Position numbers and translations under genes: made by a program. DNA of 41,179 nt. It comes from Alphaproteobacteria bacterium (GTDB taxonomy: Bacteria; Pseudomonadota; Alphaproteobacteria; Micropepsales; Micropepsaceae). Of this stretch, positions 33,115-41,179 are shown in pieces. The notes beneath the pieces were generated by a model. It saw only the letters and a list, made by a program, of their open reading frames with translations. It searched no databases and was not told the origin of the DNA. Numbering within the stretch: position 1 is the stretch's first letter; each line of letters starts with the position of its first letter. The stretch lies in the NCBI GenBank assembly GCA_947473475.1, contig CANJBZ010000034.1:1-41179 (forward strand). The letters are read 5' to 3'.

Positions 33115-34553
33115 GCAAGCCCCAAAGCCTCGACACCCAAATGCGCGTGCCGTTGTCCATTGGCGCCATCCATTTCATCGGCATCGGCGGCATCGGCATG
33201 AGCGGCATTGCCGAAGTGGTGAAGGACCTGGGCTATCGGGTGCAGGGCTCGGACGCTTCGGAGAACGCGAACGTAAAGCGGCTGCGCGAATTGGGCATTT
33301 CCGTCGCCATCGGCCAGCGGCCGGAAAACCTCGGCGATGCGCAAGTGGTGGTTTATTCGTCAGCCGTGAAGCCGGACAATCCGGAGTTCGCGGCAGCGCG
33401 TGCCGCTGGGCTGCCGATTGTGCGCCGCGCGGAAATGCTCGCCGAGCTGATGCGCTTGAAGCGGTGTGTCGCTGTTGCGGGCACGCACGGCAAAACGACG
33501 ACTACAACCATGGTCGCGGCGCTGCTGGACGCGGGTGGGCTCGATCCGACTGTGGTGAATGGCGGTATCGTCAACGCCTACGGCACGAACGCGCGGCTCG
33601 GCTCCGGCGATTGGATGGTGGTCGAGGCCGACGAGTCCGACGGGACTTTCCTGAAACTGCCCGCGACTGTGGCTATCGTCACTAACGTCGATCCCGAGCA
33701 TCTGGATTTCTACGGCGATTTTGACCGCGTTCGCGCGGCGTTCCAAAGCTTCGTGGAAAATCTGCCGTTCTACGGCTTCGCGGCGATGTGTATCGATCAT
33801 CCCGAGGTGCAGGCGATGGTCGCGCGCATCCGTGACCGGCGTGTGATCACTTACGGTTTCAGCCCGCAGGCCGATGCGCGCGCCGTCAATGTGAGCTTCT
33901 CGCAGGGTGCTTCTCATTTCGACGCGGTGTTTCGCGACCGCCGCAAGGGCACGGAAACGACGATCGCCGATCTCGTTTTGCCCATGCCGGGCGAGCACAA
34001 TATCTCCAACGCGATTGCCTCGATTGCGATTGCGCGCGAGCTGGGGGTCGGCCCGGACGCTATTCGTACCGGGCTCAATGGCTTTGGCGGCGTGAAGCGC
34101 CGTTTCACGCGCGTCGGCGAATTTAACGGTGCGGCGATCATCGACGATTACGGGCACCACCCCGTGGAAATTGCCGCGGTGCTGAAAGCCGCGCGGCAAG
34201 CCTATACCGGGCCGATTGTCGCCATCGTTCAGCCGCATCGCTATTCGCGCCTGCACGATCTGTTCGATCAGTTCTGCACCTGCGTGAATGCCGCCGATAC
34301 GGCGATTATTGCTCCGGTCTACGCGGCAGGCGAAGCGCCCATCGAAGGCATCAACCGCGATGCGCTGGCGGAAGGCTTGCGCGCGCACGGGCACAAGCAT
34401 GTGCTGACGATGAACGGCATGGAAGATTTGCCCGCGCTTGTTGGCCCGCTGGCCAAGCCCGGCGGCGCGATTGTCTGTTTGGGCGCCGGGTCGATCACGC
34501 AATGGGCGGCTGGTTTGGAAGCCGCGCTTAGGGAATGGGAGGCGAAGCGATGA
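33111..34553 (+). CDS. murC: UDP-N-acetylmuramate:L-alanine ligase
   Basis: MurC attaches the first stem residue, L-alanine, to UDP-MurNAc. The 480-residue ligase opens with [17 protein letters not shown], then the P-loop GTHGKTTTT (124-132, Lys128), [35 protein letters not shown] and [10 protein letters not shown], which mark MurC rather than the other Mur ligases. Order and overlaps (ATGA with murG and murB) follow the alphaproteobacterial cluster. Confidence 0.97.
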   Translation: MSKPQSLDTQMRVPLSIGAIHFIGIGGIGMSGIAEVVKDLGYRVQGSDASENANVKRLRELGISVAIGQRPENLGDAQVVVYSSAVKPDNPEFAAARAAGLPIVRRAEMLAELMRLKRCVAVAGTHGKTTTTTMVAALLDAGGLDPTVVNGGIVNAYGTNARLGSGDWMVVEADESDGTFLKLPATVAIVTNVDPEHLDFYGDFDRVRAAFQSFVENLPFYGFAAMCIDHPEVQAMVARIRDRRVITYGFSPQADARAVNVSFSQGASHFDAVFRDRRKGTETTIADLVLPMPGEHNISNAIASIAIARELGVGPDAIRTGLNGFGGVKRRFTRVGEFNGAAIIDDYGHHPVEIAAVLKAARQAYTGPIVAIVQPHRYSRLHDLFDQFCTCVNAADTAIIAPVYAAGEAPIEGINRDALAEGLRAHGHKHVLTMNGMEDLPALVGPLAKPGGAIVCLGAGSITQWAAGLEAALREWEAKR

Positions 34554-35458
34554 ATGCTGTCGCGTCGCTTCCCGTCGTGCGGGGTAGTTACACCGAACAT
34601 GCGCCCTTGAAAAATTTGGTGTGGTTTCGCGCCGGCGGCGCGGCGGACATTCTGTTTCGCCCCGCCGATCTGGAAGACCTTTGCGCTTTCGTCGCGGCCA
34701 AACCGGCCGATCTGCCGGTGACGGTCATTGGTGTCGGCTCGAATTTGCTGATCCGTGACGGCGGAATTCCCGGCGTCGTGATCCGCCTGCCGTCCTCATT
34801 CGGCAAGATCGAGAAGATCGACGGTACGCACCTGCGCGCAGGTGCGGCTGCGCTGGATGCCGCGGTAGCCCGCGCGGCGGCCGATGCAGGCATTGCGGGA
34901 CTGGAATTCCTGCGCGGCATTCCGGGCACCATTGGCGGCGCGCTGATGATGAACGCGGGTTGCTACGGGACCGAGACAAAGGACGTCTTTGTCAAAGCGC
35001 GTGCCATCGACTCCACGGGCAAGGTCATCACCCTTGGCCCCGATGACATGGGTTTCACCTATCGCCATTCCAAGCCCCAAGGGCTCATCTATATTGACGC
35101 CGTGCTGAAAGGCACGCTGGGGGAACCGGAGGCGATCCGCGCGCGGATGGAAGCTCTCGTTACGCAGAGGGAGAGCACGCAACCGGTGCGCAGCAAGACC
35201 GGCGGCTCCACCTTTACCAATCCGCCGGGCCACAAGGCGTGGCAGCTCATCGATCAATCGGGATGCCGCGGGTTGATGCACGGCGCGGCTCAGATGTCGG
35301 AGAAGCACTGCAACTTCCTCATCAACACGGGTGACGCCACGGCCACTGACATTGAGGCGCTGGGCGAGGACGTGCGCGCTCGCGTGAAAGCCAAATTCGG
35401 CGTCGCGCTGGAATGGGAAATCAAACGCATCGGGCGGGCGAAGGAGACGGCTGAATGA
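34550..35458 (+). CDS. murB: UDP-N-acetylenolpyruvoylglucosamine reductase
   Basis: MurB is the FAD- and NADPH-dependent reductase that turns enolpyruvyl-UDP-GlcNAc into UDP-MurNAc, the substrate of MurC. The 302-residue protein has [17 protein letters not shown], the FAD-binding [35 protein letters not shown] (split), a Tyr-Arg in TYRHSKPQ and the C-terminal GGSTFTNP and [13 protein letters not shown]. Length and the short insert place it in the type II group usual in alphaproteobacteria. The start at 34550 is set by the ATGA overlap with murC. Confidence 0.97.
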   Translation: MNAVASLPVVRGSYTEHAPLKNLVWFRAGGAADILFRPADLEDLCAFVAAKPADLPVTVIGVGSNLLIRDGGIPGVVIRLPSSFGKIEKIDGTHLRAGAAALDAAVARAAADAGIAGLEFLRGIPGTIGGALMMNAGCYGTETKDVFVKARAIDSTGKVITLGPDDMGFTYRHSKPQGLIYIDAVLKGTLGEPEAIRARMEALVTQRESTQPVRSKTGGSTFTNPPGHKAWQLIDQSGCRGLMHGAAQMSEKHCNFLINTGDATATDIEALGEDVRARVKAKFGVALEWEIKRIGRAKETAE

Positions 35459-36378
35459 GCACGTTCCAGCGGATCGCTGTATTGCTGGGCGGTTTGTCGA
35501 CCGAGCGCCAAGTGAGTCTGGTCTCAGGCCGGGCCTGCGCGAATGCCCTGCGCGAAGAAGGTTTTGACGTCACCGAGATCGACGTTGGGCACGATCTGGC
35601 TCAGCGTCTCGCTGAGGCCAAACCCGACGCCGTATTCAACGGCCTGCACGGGCGCTGGGGCGAAGATGGCTGCGTTCAGGGTCTGCTCGAAGTGATGGAG
35701 ATTCCCTACACCCATTCCGGTGTGTTGGCGTCGGCCATCGCCATGCACAAGGAACGGGCGAAGGTTGCGTTCCGTGCGGCGGGACTGCCGGTCGCGGACA
35801 GCATCGTTGTGGATCGCCGCATTGCAGGGGCGACGCATCAAATGAAGCCGCCTTACGTGGTGAAGCCCGTCAATCAGGGATCAAGCGTCGGCGTTTATAT
35901 CGTCCGCGAGGGCGACAACCGGCCGCCCGCCGCCCTCGAAGCCGCCGATTGGAATCTCGGCGATACCGTGATGGTTGAAGATTACGTGCCGGGGCGCGAG
36001 CTGACCGCCGCAGTCATGGGCGACCGCGCGCTTGCTGTGACCGAGATCATTCCGAAAATGGCGTTCTACGATTACGACGCAAAATACGCGCCCGGCGGCT
36101 CCGATCACACCATCCCAGCGGTTATTCCCGACACCGTGCGCGATGAAGCGATGGCGCTGGCGCTCCGTGCGCATGAGGCGCTCGGGTGCCGCGGCGTTTC
36201 GCGCACCGACTTCCGTTATGACGATACGAAGGGTACGAATCGGCTCATTGTGTTGGAGGTCAACACGCAGCCCGGCATGACGCCGACATCGCTTGTGCCC
36301 GAGCAGGCTGCCTACAAGGGCATGAGCTTTCGCGCGCTGGTGCGATGGATACTGGAGGATGCCTCGTGCGACAGGTGA
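35455..36378 (+). CDS. ddlB: D-alanine:D-alanine ligase
   Basis: Ddl joins two D-alanines with ATP and supplies the dipeptide used by MurF. The 307-residue ATP-grasp enzyme has [83 protein letters not shown] and [12 protein letters not shown]. The tail [20 protein letters not shown] is diagnostic. The N-terminal loop contains the family's glutamate (STERQVSL). It overlaps murB in ATGA. Confidence 0.97.
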   Translation: MSTFQRIAVLLGGLSTERQVSLVSGRACANALREEGFDVTEIDVGHDLAQRLAEAKPDAVFNGLHGRWGEDGCVQGLLEVMEIPYTHSGVLASAIAMHKERAKVAFRAAGLPVADSIVVDRRIAGATHQMKPPYVVKPVNQGSSVGVYIVREGDNRPPAALEAADWNLGDTVMVEDYVPGRELTAAVMGDRALAVTEIIPKMAFYDYDAKYAPGGSDHTIPAVIPDTVRDEAMALALRAHEALGCRGVSRTDFRYDDTKGTNRLIVLEVNTQPGMTPTSLVPEQAAYKGMSFRALVRWILEDASCDR

Positions 36379-37253
36379 AGGGGAAACCACCCGCAGCGCG
36401 CCGCGGCGCGAAAGCCCCGGTGCGAACCGAACGCGGTGCGCGCAAACCCGACGCGGGGCGCAAGACGCGCTTGCTCCTGCAGCGGCCGATTTTGGGGCTG
36501 ACGCTCGGCTTGGTCATCGTCGTCGGCGTGATTGGCGTTTTCGCGGGCGGCTATGTGGCCCATGCCATCGGCCGCGCGGAAGCGGCGGCGATGGAACCGT
36601 TCACCGAGGCGGGCTTCGCGGTGCATAATGTTACGTTCAGCGGCTTGGAGCATACGCTGCGTGCAACGGTCGCATCGGCCGTTGCGGTACCCAATGGCGA
36701 ATCCATCTTTGGCGTCGATCCGGATCAGGCCCGTGCGCGCCTCTTGATGCTGCCCTGGGTAGCAGATGCGGAAGTGCGGCGGCACTTTCCCGACAGGGTC
36801 AGCGTACACCTTATCGAGAAACGCCCCTTTGCGCTGTGGCGGAATGGAACCGCGCTGATGGTTGTGGAACGTTCGGGCGCCATCATCACCAAAGTGGCTG
36901 ATGACAACGGCCTTGCACGGTTGCCCGTGATCCTTGGAGCCGGCGCACCGGAAGCGGCCGCGCCGATTGTTGATGCGCTGATCGGGCAGAAGGCGATTCA
37001 GGCGCGGCTCGCGGCGCTTCAGCGGATATCCGGACGCCGCTGGGACCTTCTGCTGTCTGGAAACGTCACGGTCCGGCTGCCGGAAGACGGCTGGGAGCGG
37101 CAGATCGCAGAATTGGAAAAGCTGATCGTCGAAAAAGGCGTCCTGGAACGCGATATCGAGATGATCGATCTTCGCTATCCCGACAATTATGTGTTTCGAT
37201 TGCATAATGGTGATTCGCGCCCGGTCCCGCGGGAACGGCGCGCGTGGAGATAG
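36366..37253 (+). CDS. ftsQ: Cell division protein FtsQ
   Basis: FtsQ is a bitopic divisome protein that links early and late division proteins and binds FtsB-FtsL. The 295-residue product has a basic Lys/Arg-rich cytoplasmic tail, one membrane helix (about 40-65, [20 protein letters not shown]), a POTRA domain (about 85-155, [12 protein letters not shown] ... [19 protein letters not shown]) and a beta domain ending near YVFRLHNG. The start is uncertain: GTG 36366 has GGAGGA at a good distance, GTG 36375 would make a GTGA overlap with ddlB, and ATG 36345 lies further inside ddlB. Confidence 0.9.
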   Translation: MRQVKGKPPAARRGAKAPVRTERGARKPDAGRKTRLLLQRPILGLTLGLVIVVGVIGVFAGGYVAHAIGRAEAAAMEPFTEAGFAVHNVTFSGLEHTLRATVASAVAVPNGESIFGVDPDQARARLLMLPWVADAEVRRHFPDRVSVHLIEKRPFALWRNGTALMVVERSGAIITKVADDNGLARLPVILGAGAPEAAAPIVDALIGQKAIQARLAALQRISGRRWDLLLSGNVTVRLPEDGWERQIAELEKLIVEKGVLERDIEMIDLRYPDNYVFRLHNGDSRPVPRERRAWR

Positions 37254-38557
37254 AACTGGACCGGCCCATGGGGGACTCATTCCGCACACGGAATAGCAAG
37301 GCGAATAGCGTGCGCGGCAGTCATGCGCGCAGTGGGATCGTGGCCGCGCTTGACGTGGGCTCCTCGAAGGTCGCCTGCATCATTGGCCGCGCGGAACATG
37401 GCGGCATCCAGGTGCTGGGCTCGGCGCTGCACGAATCGCTGGGCATCCGCGCGGGCGCCATCACCAATCTGGATCTCGCCGAGCGCAGCATCCGTGAGGC
37501 GGTCGATGCCGCCGAGCAATTGGCGGACATGCGCATCCAGGATGTCATCCTGTCGGTGCAATGCGGCCAGCCCAAAAGTCTCATCGGACGCGCCGAAGGC
37601 ACGACGGATGGCGAACTGGTCGGCGATACGCATCTGCGTCAGTTGCTGGGCGAGGCGAAACGGCGCTGCCGCGAAGACGGCTATGAGACCATCCAAGCCG
37701 CCCCCTCGGGCTATGTTGTCGATCAGGCGCGCGGCGTGTCGGACCCGCGCGGCATGTATTGTGAACGGCTGGGCGTCTCCGTACACGCGGTTGCCGTCCG
37801 CTCCGGCACCTTGCAGAATCTGCGGCTGGCGGTAGAGCGTTGTCACCTGACCATCGCGCGCCAGCTTTATGCCCCTTACGCCAGCGCGCTTGCCACCCTC
37901 ACGCCGGACGAACTGACGCTGGGGGCAACCCTCGTCGACATCGGCGGCGGCTGCACCTCTGTGGCGGTCTTCATGGAAGATTCGCTCGCTTACGTGGACA
38001 CCGTCCCGCTCGGCGGCGCGTCCATCACGGCCGACCTCGCAAAGATGCTGTCCGCGCCGCTTTCGGCCGCCGAGCGCATCAAGACGCTGTACGGTTCGGC
38101 ACTCGGCGAACTCGACGGCAGCGGCGATCTTATCGAAGTCCCCCTGATGGGCGAGGAAAGCGATCGCGGTAGCGACCGCGTGCGCCGCTCCGTCGTGACG
38201 CGTATCATCCAGGCCCGGCTTGAGGAAATTTTCGGCGAAGTCCAGTCGCGGTTGAAGAAGAGCGGCTTCGATGTCGCCGCCGGACGCCGTGCGGTGCTCA
38301 CCGGCGGCGGCGCCCAGCTTTCCGGCACGCGGGAAGTCGCGGCGCAAATCCTGAACAAGCAGGTGCGTATCGGCCGGCCGCAGACGTTCCCAGGGCTCCC
38401 GGCGGCAACGGCAGGGCCGGCTTATGCCACCGCGTTAGGGCTTCTCATTTCGGGCGCGACGAGTCCGCCGGAAACCAACGATCCTAACCCGTCGCAAGAA
38501 CCGGAACGGCAGCGGCGCGGCGTGGTGCGTTGGCTCAACGAGACTCTCTTCAGATGA
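37244..38557 (+). CDS. ftsA: Cell division protein FtsA
   Basis: FtsA is an actin-like ATPase that tethers FtsZ to the membrane and recruits the divisome. The 437-residue protein has the phosphate-1 motif [15 protein letters not shown], the 1C region ([10 protein letters not shown] ... RAEGT), phosphate-2 [14 protein letters not shown], the adenosine motif [10 protein letters not shown] and a C-terminal amphipathic helix ([11 protein letters not shown]) for membrane attachment. The GTG at 37244 overlaps the ftsQ stop; ATG 37268 is an alternative. The N-terminal tail before the ATPase core is about 30 residues, longer than in E. coli. Confidence 0.95.
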   Translation: MEIELDRPMGDSFRTRNSKANSVRGSHARSGIVAALDVGSSKVACIIGRAEHGGIQVLGSALHESLGIRAGAITNLDLAERSIREAVDAAEQLADMRIQDVILSVQCGQPKSLIGRAEGTTDGELVGDTHLRQLLGEAKRRCREDGYETIQAAPSGYVVDQARGVSDPRGMYCERLGVSVHAVAVRSGTLQNLRLAVERCHLTIARQLYAPYASALATLTPDELTLGATLVDIGGGCTSVAVFMEDSLAYVDTVPLGGASITADLAKMLSAPLSAAERIKTLYGSALGELDGSGDLIEVPLMGEESDRGSDRVRRSVVTRIIQARLEEIFGEVQSRLKKSGFDVAAGRRAVLTGGGAQLSGTREVAAQILNKQVRIGRPQTFPGLPAATAGPAYATALGLLISGATSPPETNDPNPSQEPERQRRGVVRWLNETLFR

Positions 38558-38595
38558 AATCGCAAGGACACGGCTCAATTTTTGGAGGCACGGAC

Positions 38596-40170
38596 ATGAC
38601 CATAAATTTCAGGGCGCCCGACGAACTGGACCTTTCACCGCGCATCACAGTGCTCGGCGTCGGCGGGGCGGGCGGCAATGCCGTCAACAACATGATCAAT
38701 GCCAAACTGGAAGGCGTGAGCTTTGTCGTCGCCAACACCGACGCGCAGGCGCTGATGCAATCCAAGGCGGATCACAAGATACAGCTCGGCACGAAGCTGA
38801 CGGAGGGCTTGGGCGCCGGCGCAAAGCCAGAGGTTGGACGCGGCGCCGCCGAAGAATCGCTTCCGGAGATTCTGGAGCGTCTCTCCGGTGCGCACATGGT
38901 GTTCATCACCGCTGGAATGGGTGGCGGCACGGGCACGGGGGCGGCGCCGGTTATCGCGCGCGCGGTGCGTGAGCTTGGTATTCTCACCGTCGGTGTGGTC
39001 ACCAAGCCGTTCCACTTCGAAGGCGACAAGCGCATGCGGGTGGCCGAGCGCGGCATCGAGGAGATGCAGAATTACGTCGATACCCTCATCGTAATCCCGA
39101 ACCAGAATCTGTTCCGGGTCGCGACCGAGCGCACGACGTTCGCCCAGGCCTTTGCCATGGCCGATGACGTGCTGCATTCGGGCGTGCGCGGCGTGACCGA
39201 TCTGATCGTCATGCCAGGCCTCATCAATCGCGACTTCGCCGACATCAAAACGGTTATGTCCGAAATGGGCAAGGCGATGATGGGCACGGGCGAGATGGAC
39301 GGCGAGGGGCGGGCTCTGCGCGCGGCCGAAGCCGCCATTTCCAATCCGTTGCTCGATGACGTGTCCATGAAGGGCGCGCGCGCGGTGCTGGTCAACGTGA
39401 CCGGCGGGCCGGACCTGATGCTGTTCGAGGTGGACGAAGCAGTGAACCGCATCCGGGCCGAAGTCGATCCGGACGCCAACATCCTCTTCGGCAGCGCGCT
39501 GTCGGAAAACATGGAAGGCCGCGTGCGCGTGTCGGTCGTGGCGACCGGCATCGATGCGGAAAGCATGATGCGCGCCGGCAACAATGTCGAAACGCTGAAG
39601 GTCCGTCGCAGGGCTATCGATCTGGATGCGTCCGTCGCCGCTGCTGCCGCTGCCAATGCGCCGCTTACCAACGCATTGGCGCGGGCGCATTTCGAGCCGC
39701 TGACGTCAAGCTCGGTGCATCAGCACGTCGCCAATCTGACGCAGGAATTCACGCAAGCCGCGGAGGAGCCGCTGCCCGCGCCGGAAGAAGAACCTCTGAT
39801 GCTCGGCGGTACCGATGCTCCCATCGTCGAGGAACGTACACCGATGTCGTCCAATATGCGTGGCTATGCACGTGAGGCGGCGCCGGCGCCGGCGCCGCGC
39901 CGCGGCATGTTCGGCGGTCTTTTCGGTGGACGTAAACGCACCGAACGCGCGGAGCGCCCGGAACCTTCATTGGAAGCGCCGCGCAGGCAAGCCGCCCCGC
40001 CGATGCCCGTTCAGCCGGTTGCCCCGCCGCAGGCGATGCAACAGCCCGCAACGGCGCGTGGCGAACAGCGGCCGCAAGCTCCGGCGGACGATTTGTTTGC
40101 CGGCGTGGAAGATGGCGACAAGTTCGAAATTCCGGCATTTTTACGCCGGCAGGCCAAGACGGGTTCTTAA
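38596..40170 (+). CDS. ftsZ: Cell division protein FtsZ
   Basis: FtsZ is the tubulin-like GTPase that forms the division ring. The 524-residue protein has [17 protein letters not shown], the tubulin signature GGGTGTG at 109-115, the T7 synergy region [11 protein letters not shown], and a long acidic/Pro-rich linker (about 340-495). It ends with the conserved peptide [12 protein letters not shown], which binds FtsA. The linker makes it longer than E. coli FtsZ (383 residues), as is common in alphaproteobacteria. The ATG at 38596 follows GGAGG by seven bases; an open frame to 38530 overlaps ftsA and is not used. A 38-bp gap after ftsA may allow separate translation control. Confidence 0.98.
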   Translation: MTINFRAPDELDLSPRITVLGVGGAGGNAVNNMINAKLEGVSFVVANTDAQALMQSKADHKIQLGTKLTEGLGAGAKPEVGRGAAEESLPEILERLSGAHMVFITAGMGGGTGTGAAPVIARAVRELGILTVGVVTKPFHFEGDKRMRVAERGIEEMQNYVDTLIVIPNQNLFRVATERTTFAQAFAMADDVLHSGVRGVTDLIVMPGLINRDFADIKTVMSEMGKAMMGTGEMDGEGRALRAAEAAISNPLLDDVSMKGARAVLVNVTGGPDLMLFEVDEAVNRIRAEVDPDANILFGSALSENMEGRVRVSVVATGIDAESMMRAGNNVETLKVRRRAIDLDASVAAAAAANAPLTNALARAHFEPLTSSSVHQHVANLTQEFTQAAEEPLPAPEEEPLMLGGTDAPIVEERTPMSSNMRGYAREAAPAPAPRRGMFGGLFGGRKRTERAERPEPSLEAPRRQAAPPMPVQPVAPPQAMQQPATARGEQRPQAPADDLFAGVEDGDKFEIPAFLRRQAKTGS

Positions 40171-41033
40171 TGGCGATACGGCGAACGCTCGCGCGCGAAG
40201 TTTCCGCTACCGGCGTGACACTTCATGCGGGCGTTCCCGTCCAAATGCGATTGTTGCCGGATGCGGCGGGAGCGGGAATCCGTTTCCGCCGCATCGACGT
40301 TTTGGGGTCTCAGCCGGTTGAGGCCCTCTGGTCAAATGTGACGGAAACCCGCCTGGGTACCGTGCTGACCGGGCCGGATGGCGTCAGTGTGGGGGTGGTC
40401 GAGCACCTGCTGGCGGCCCTTGCCGGTGCGGATCTGGACGATTGCCTTATCGAACTCGATGGTCCGGAGCCGCCCATCCTGGATGGCGATGCGCTGTCTT
40501 TTTTGGACGTGATCGACAGGGCGGGCGTGCAGGAGGCGCCCGGCGACCGGCAGGCGATCCGTGTCCTTCGGCTGGTTGAAGTCGAGGCTGGGCAAAGCCG
40601 CGTGGCCTTGCGGACTGCATCCGAGCCGCACTTCCAGGCCGAGATCGATTTTACCTCGGCCGCCATCGGCCGGCAGGAATTCGCGGTTGCGTTCACCCCG
40701 GACAATTTCCGCCGTGAGATCGCGCCCGCCCGAACCTTTGGTTTTTTTCACGAGGCGGAACAGCTTCGTAAGGCGGGCTATAGCCGGGGGGCCGATTTGA
40801 GCAATACGCTTGTGATCGACGGCGACCGGCTGATGAATCCCGAGATTCTGCGCTTCCCGGACGAATTCGTGCGGCACAAAATTTTGGATGCTGTGGGCGA
40901 CATGAAGCTCGCCGGAGCGGCCCTGCTGGCACGCTACGAGGGCCGCCGATCGAGCCACACCCTGAATAACGCGCTCTTGCGGGCGCTTTTCGCCGACCCA
41001 GCCAATTATGAAATCCTCCCCTGCGGAGCGTAG
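40170..41033 (+). CDS. lpxC: UDP-3-O-acyl-N-acetylglucosamine deacetylase
   Basis: LpxC is the zinc deacetylase that performs the committed step of lipid A synthesis. The 287-residue protein keeps the metal ligands His79 (VEHLLAAL), His236 and Asp240 (RHKILDAVGD) and the general acid His263 (SHTLNNALL), close to E. coli numbering (79, 238, 242, 265). Glu78 is also present. The start shares one base with the ftsZ stop (TAATG). The last five residues (LPCGA) are encoded by a palindromic repeat at 41016-41046, and the protein ends about 18 residues earlier than E. coli LpxC, so the original C-terminus may have been altered; the catalytic core is intact. Confidence 0.95.
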   Translation: MAIRRTLAREVSATGVTLHAGVPVQMRLLPDAAGAGIRFRRIDVLGSQPVEALWSNVTETRLGTVLTGPDGVSVGVVEHLLAALAGADLDDCLIELDGPEPPILDGDALSFLDVIDRAGVQEAPGDRQAIRVLRLVEVEAGQSRVALRTASEPHFQAEIDFTSAAIGRQEFAVAFTPDNFRREIAPARTFGFFHEAEQLRKAGYSRGADLSNTLVIDGDRLMNPEILRFPDEFVRHKILDAVGDMKLAGAALLARYEGRRSSHTLNNALLRALFADPANYEILPCGA

Positions 41034-41046
41034 CGCAGCGGGGGAG
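41016..41046. repeat. Palindrome at the end of lpxC (CTCCCCTGCG...CGCAGCGGGGGAG)
   Basis: CTCCCCTGCG (41016-41025) is complementary to the bases at 41034-41046 apart from a small bulge. It contains the last codons and the stop of lpxC. Repeats of the type CCTCCCC...GGGGGAGG are common after alphaproteobacterial genes. No T-tract follows, so a role as intrinsic terminator is doubtful. Confidence 0.6.
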
Positions 41047-41061
41047 CGACTGTCTTGTTGG

Positions 41062-41179
<118 letters not shown>

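Overview
The window is chromosomal DNA of a GC-rich (about 60%) alphaproteobacterium. The dcw cluster ends ftsQ-ftsA-ftsZ-lpxC, FtsZ ends in the alphaproteobacterial tail EIPAFLRRQ, mlaA/mlaC homologues lie together, and spacers carry palindromic repeats of a type I associate with Rhizobiales-like genomes (GAGCATGATCC...GGATCATGCTC; GTCATCCCGG...CCGGGATGAC). The genus cannot be fixed from sequence alone; a soil or peat alphaproteobacterium (Rhizobiales or Micropepsales-like) would fit.

Region 1 (1-8450) is accessory. It opens with a response regulator/CHASE3 histidine kinase pair. The kinase is cut just after its phospho-acceptor histidine, beside repeats that look like an insertion-sequence end. 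Then come a periplasmic histidine phosphatase, two TPR proteins, a ribbon-helix-helix protein, a DUF4169-type protein, a secreted carboxypeptidase-regulatory/heme/beta-propeller protein and a frameshifted PL14-like polysaccharide lyase. The spacer after the lyase is packed with inverted repeats.

Region 2 (8447-16110) holds core metabolism and envelope genes. mlaC and mlaA (outer-membrane lipid transport) are on the minus strand. Divergent from them is a methionine-cycle operon: an ArsR-methyltransferase fusion regulator, metF and metH, joined by 4-nt ATGA overlaps, with a palindromic operator in front of the regulator.

Region 3 (15763-21780) is a patchwork: two intergenic inverted-repeat elements, a fragment resembling the 3' end of the neighbouring gene, a PepSY-like lipoprotein, an SGNH hydrolase, a 25-codon membrane microprotein with its own ribosome site and terminator, a DMT transporter, a His-rich membrane protein paired with an RHH regulator behind three 11-bp iterons, an AmpD-like amidase, the RNase P RNA gene (rnpB), an AT-richer GIY-YIG gene and a PEMT/ICMT-like methyltransferase.

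Region 4 (21880-41033) is a complete dcw cluster on the plus strand: mraZ, rsmH, ftsL, ftsI, murE, murF, mraY, murD, ftsW, murG, murC, murB, ddlB, ftsQ, ftsA, ftsZ, lpxC. It builds UDP-MurNAc-pentapeptide, lipid I and lipid II (MurB-F, Ddl, MraY, MurG), supplies the divisome (FtsL, FtsI, FtsW, FtsQ, FtsA, FtsZ) and ends with the committed step of lipid A synthesis. Most junctions are ATGA overlaps, so translation is probably coupled. A sigma70-like promoter, with an MraZ-type operator over its -10 box, precedes mraZ.

The right edge (41062-41179) is the C-terminus of an IS110-family transposase running toward lpxC. I found no tRNA, CRISPR array or phage region. The less familiar items are the iteron/His-rich/RHH module, the membrane microprotein, the 133-bp inverted repeat after the lyase and the regulator-operator pair of the met operon.
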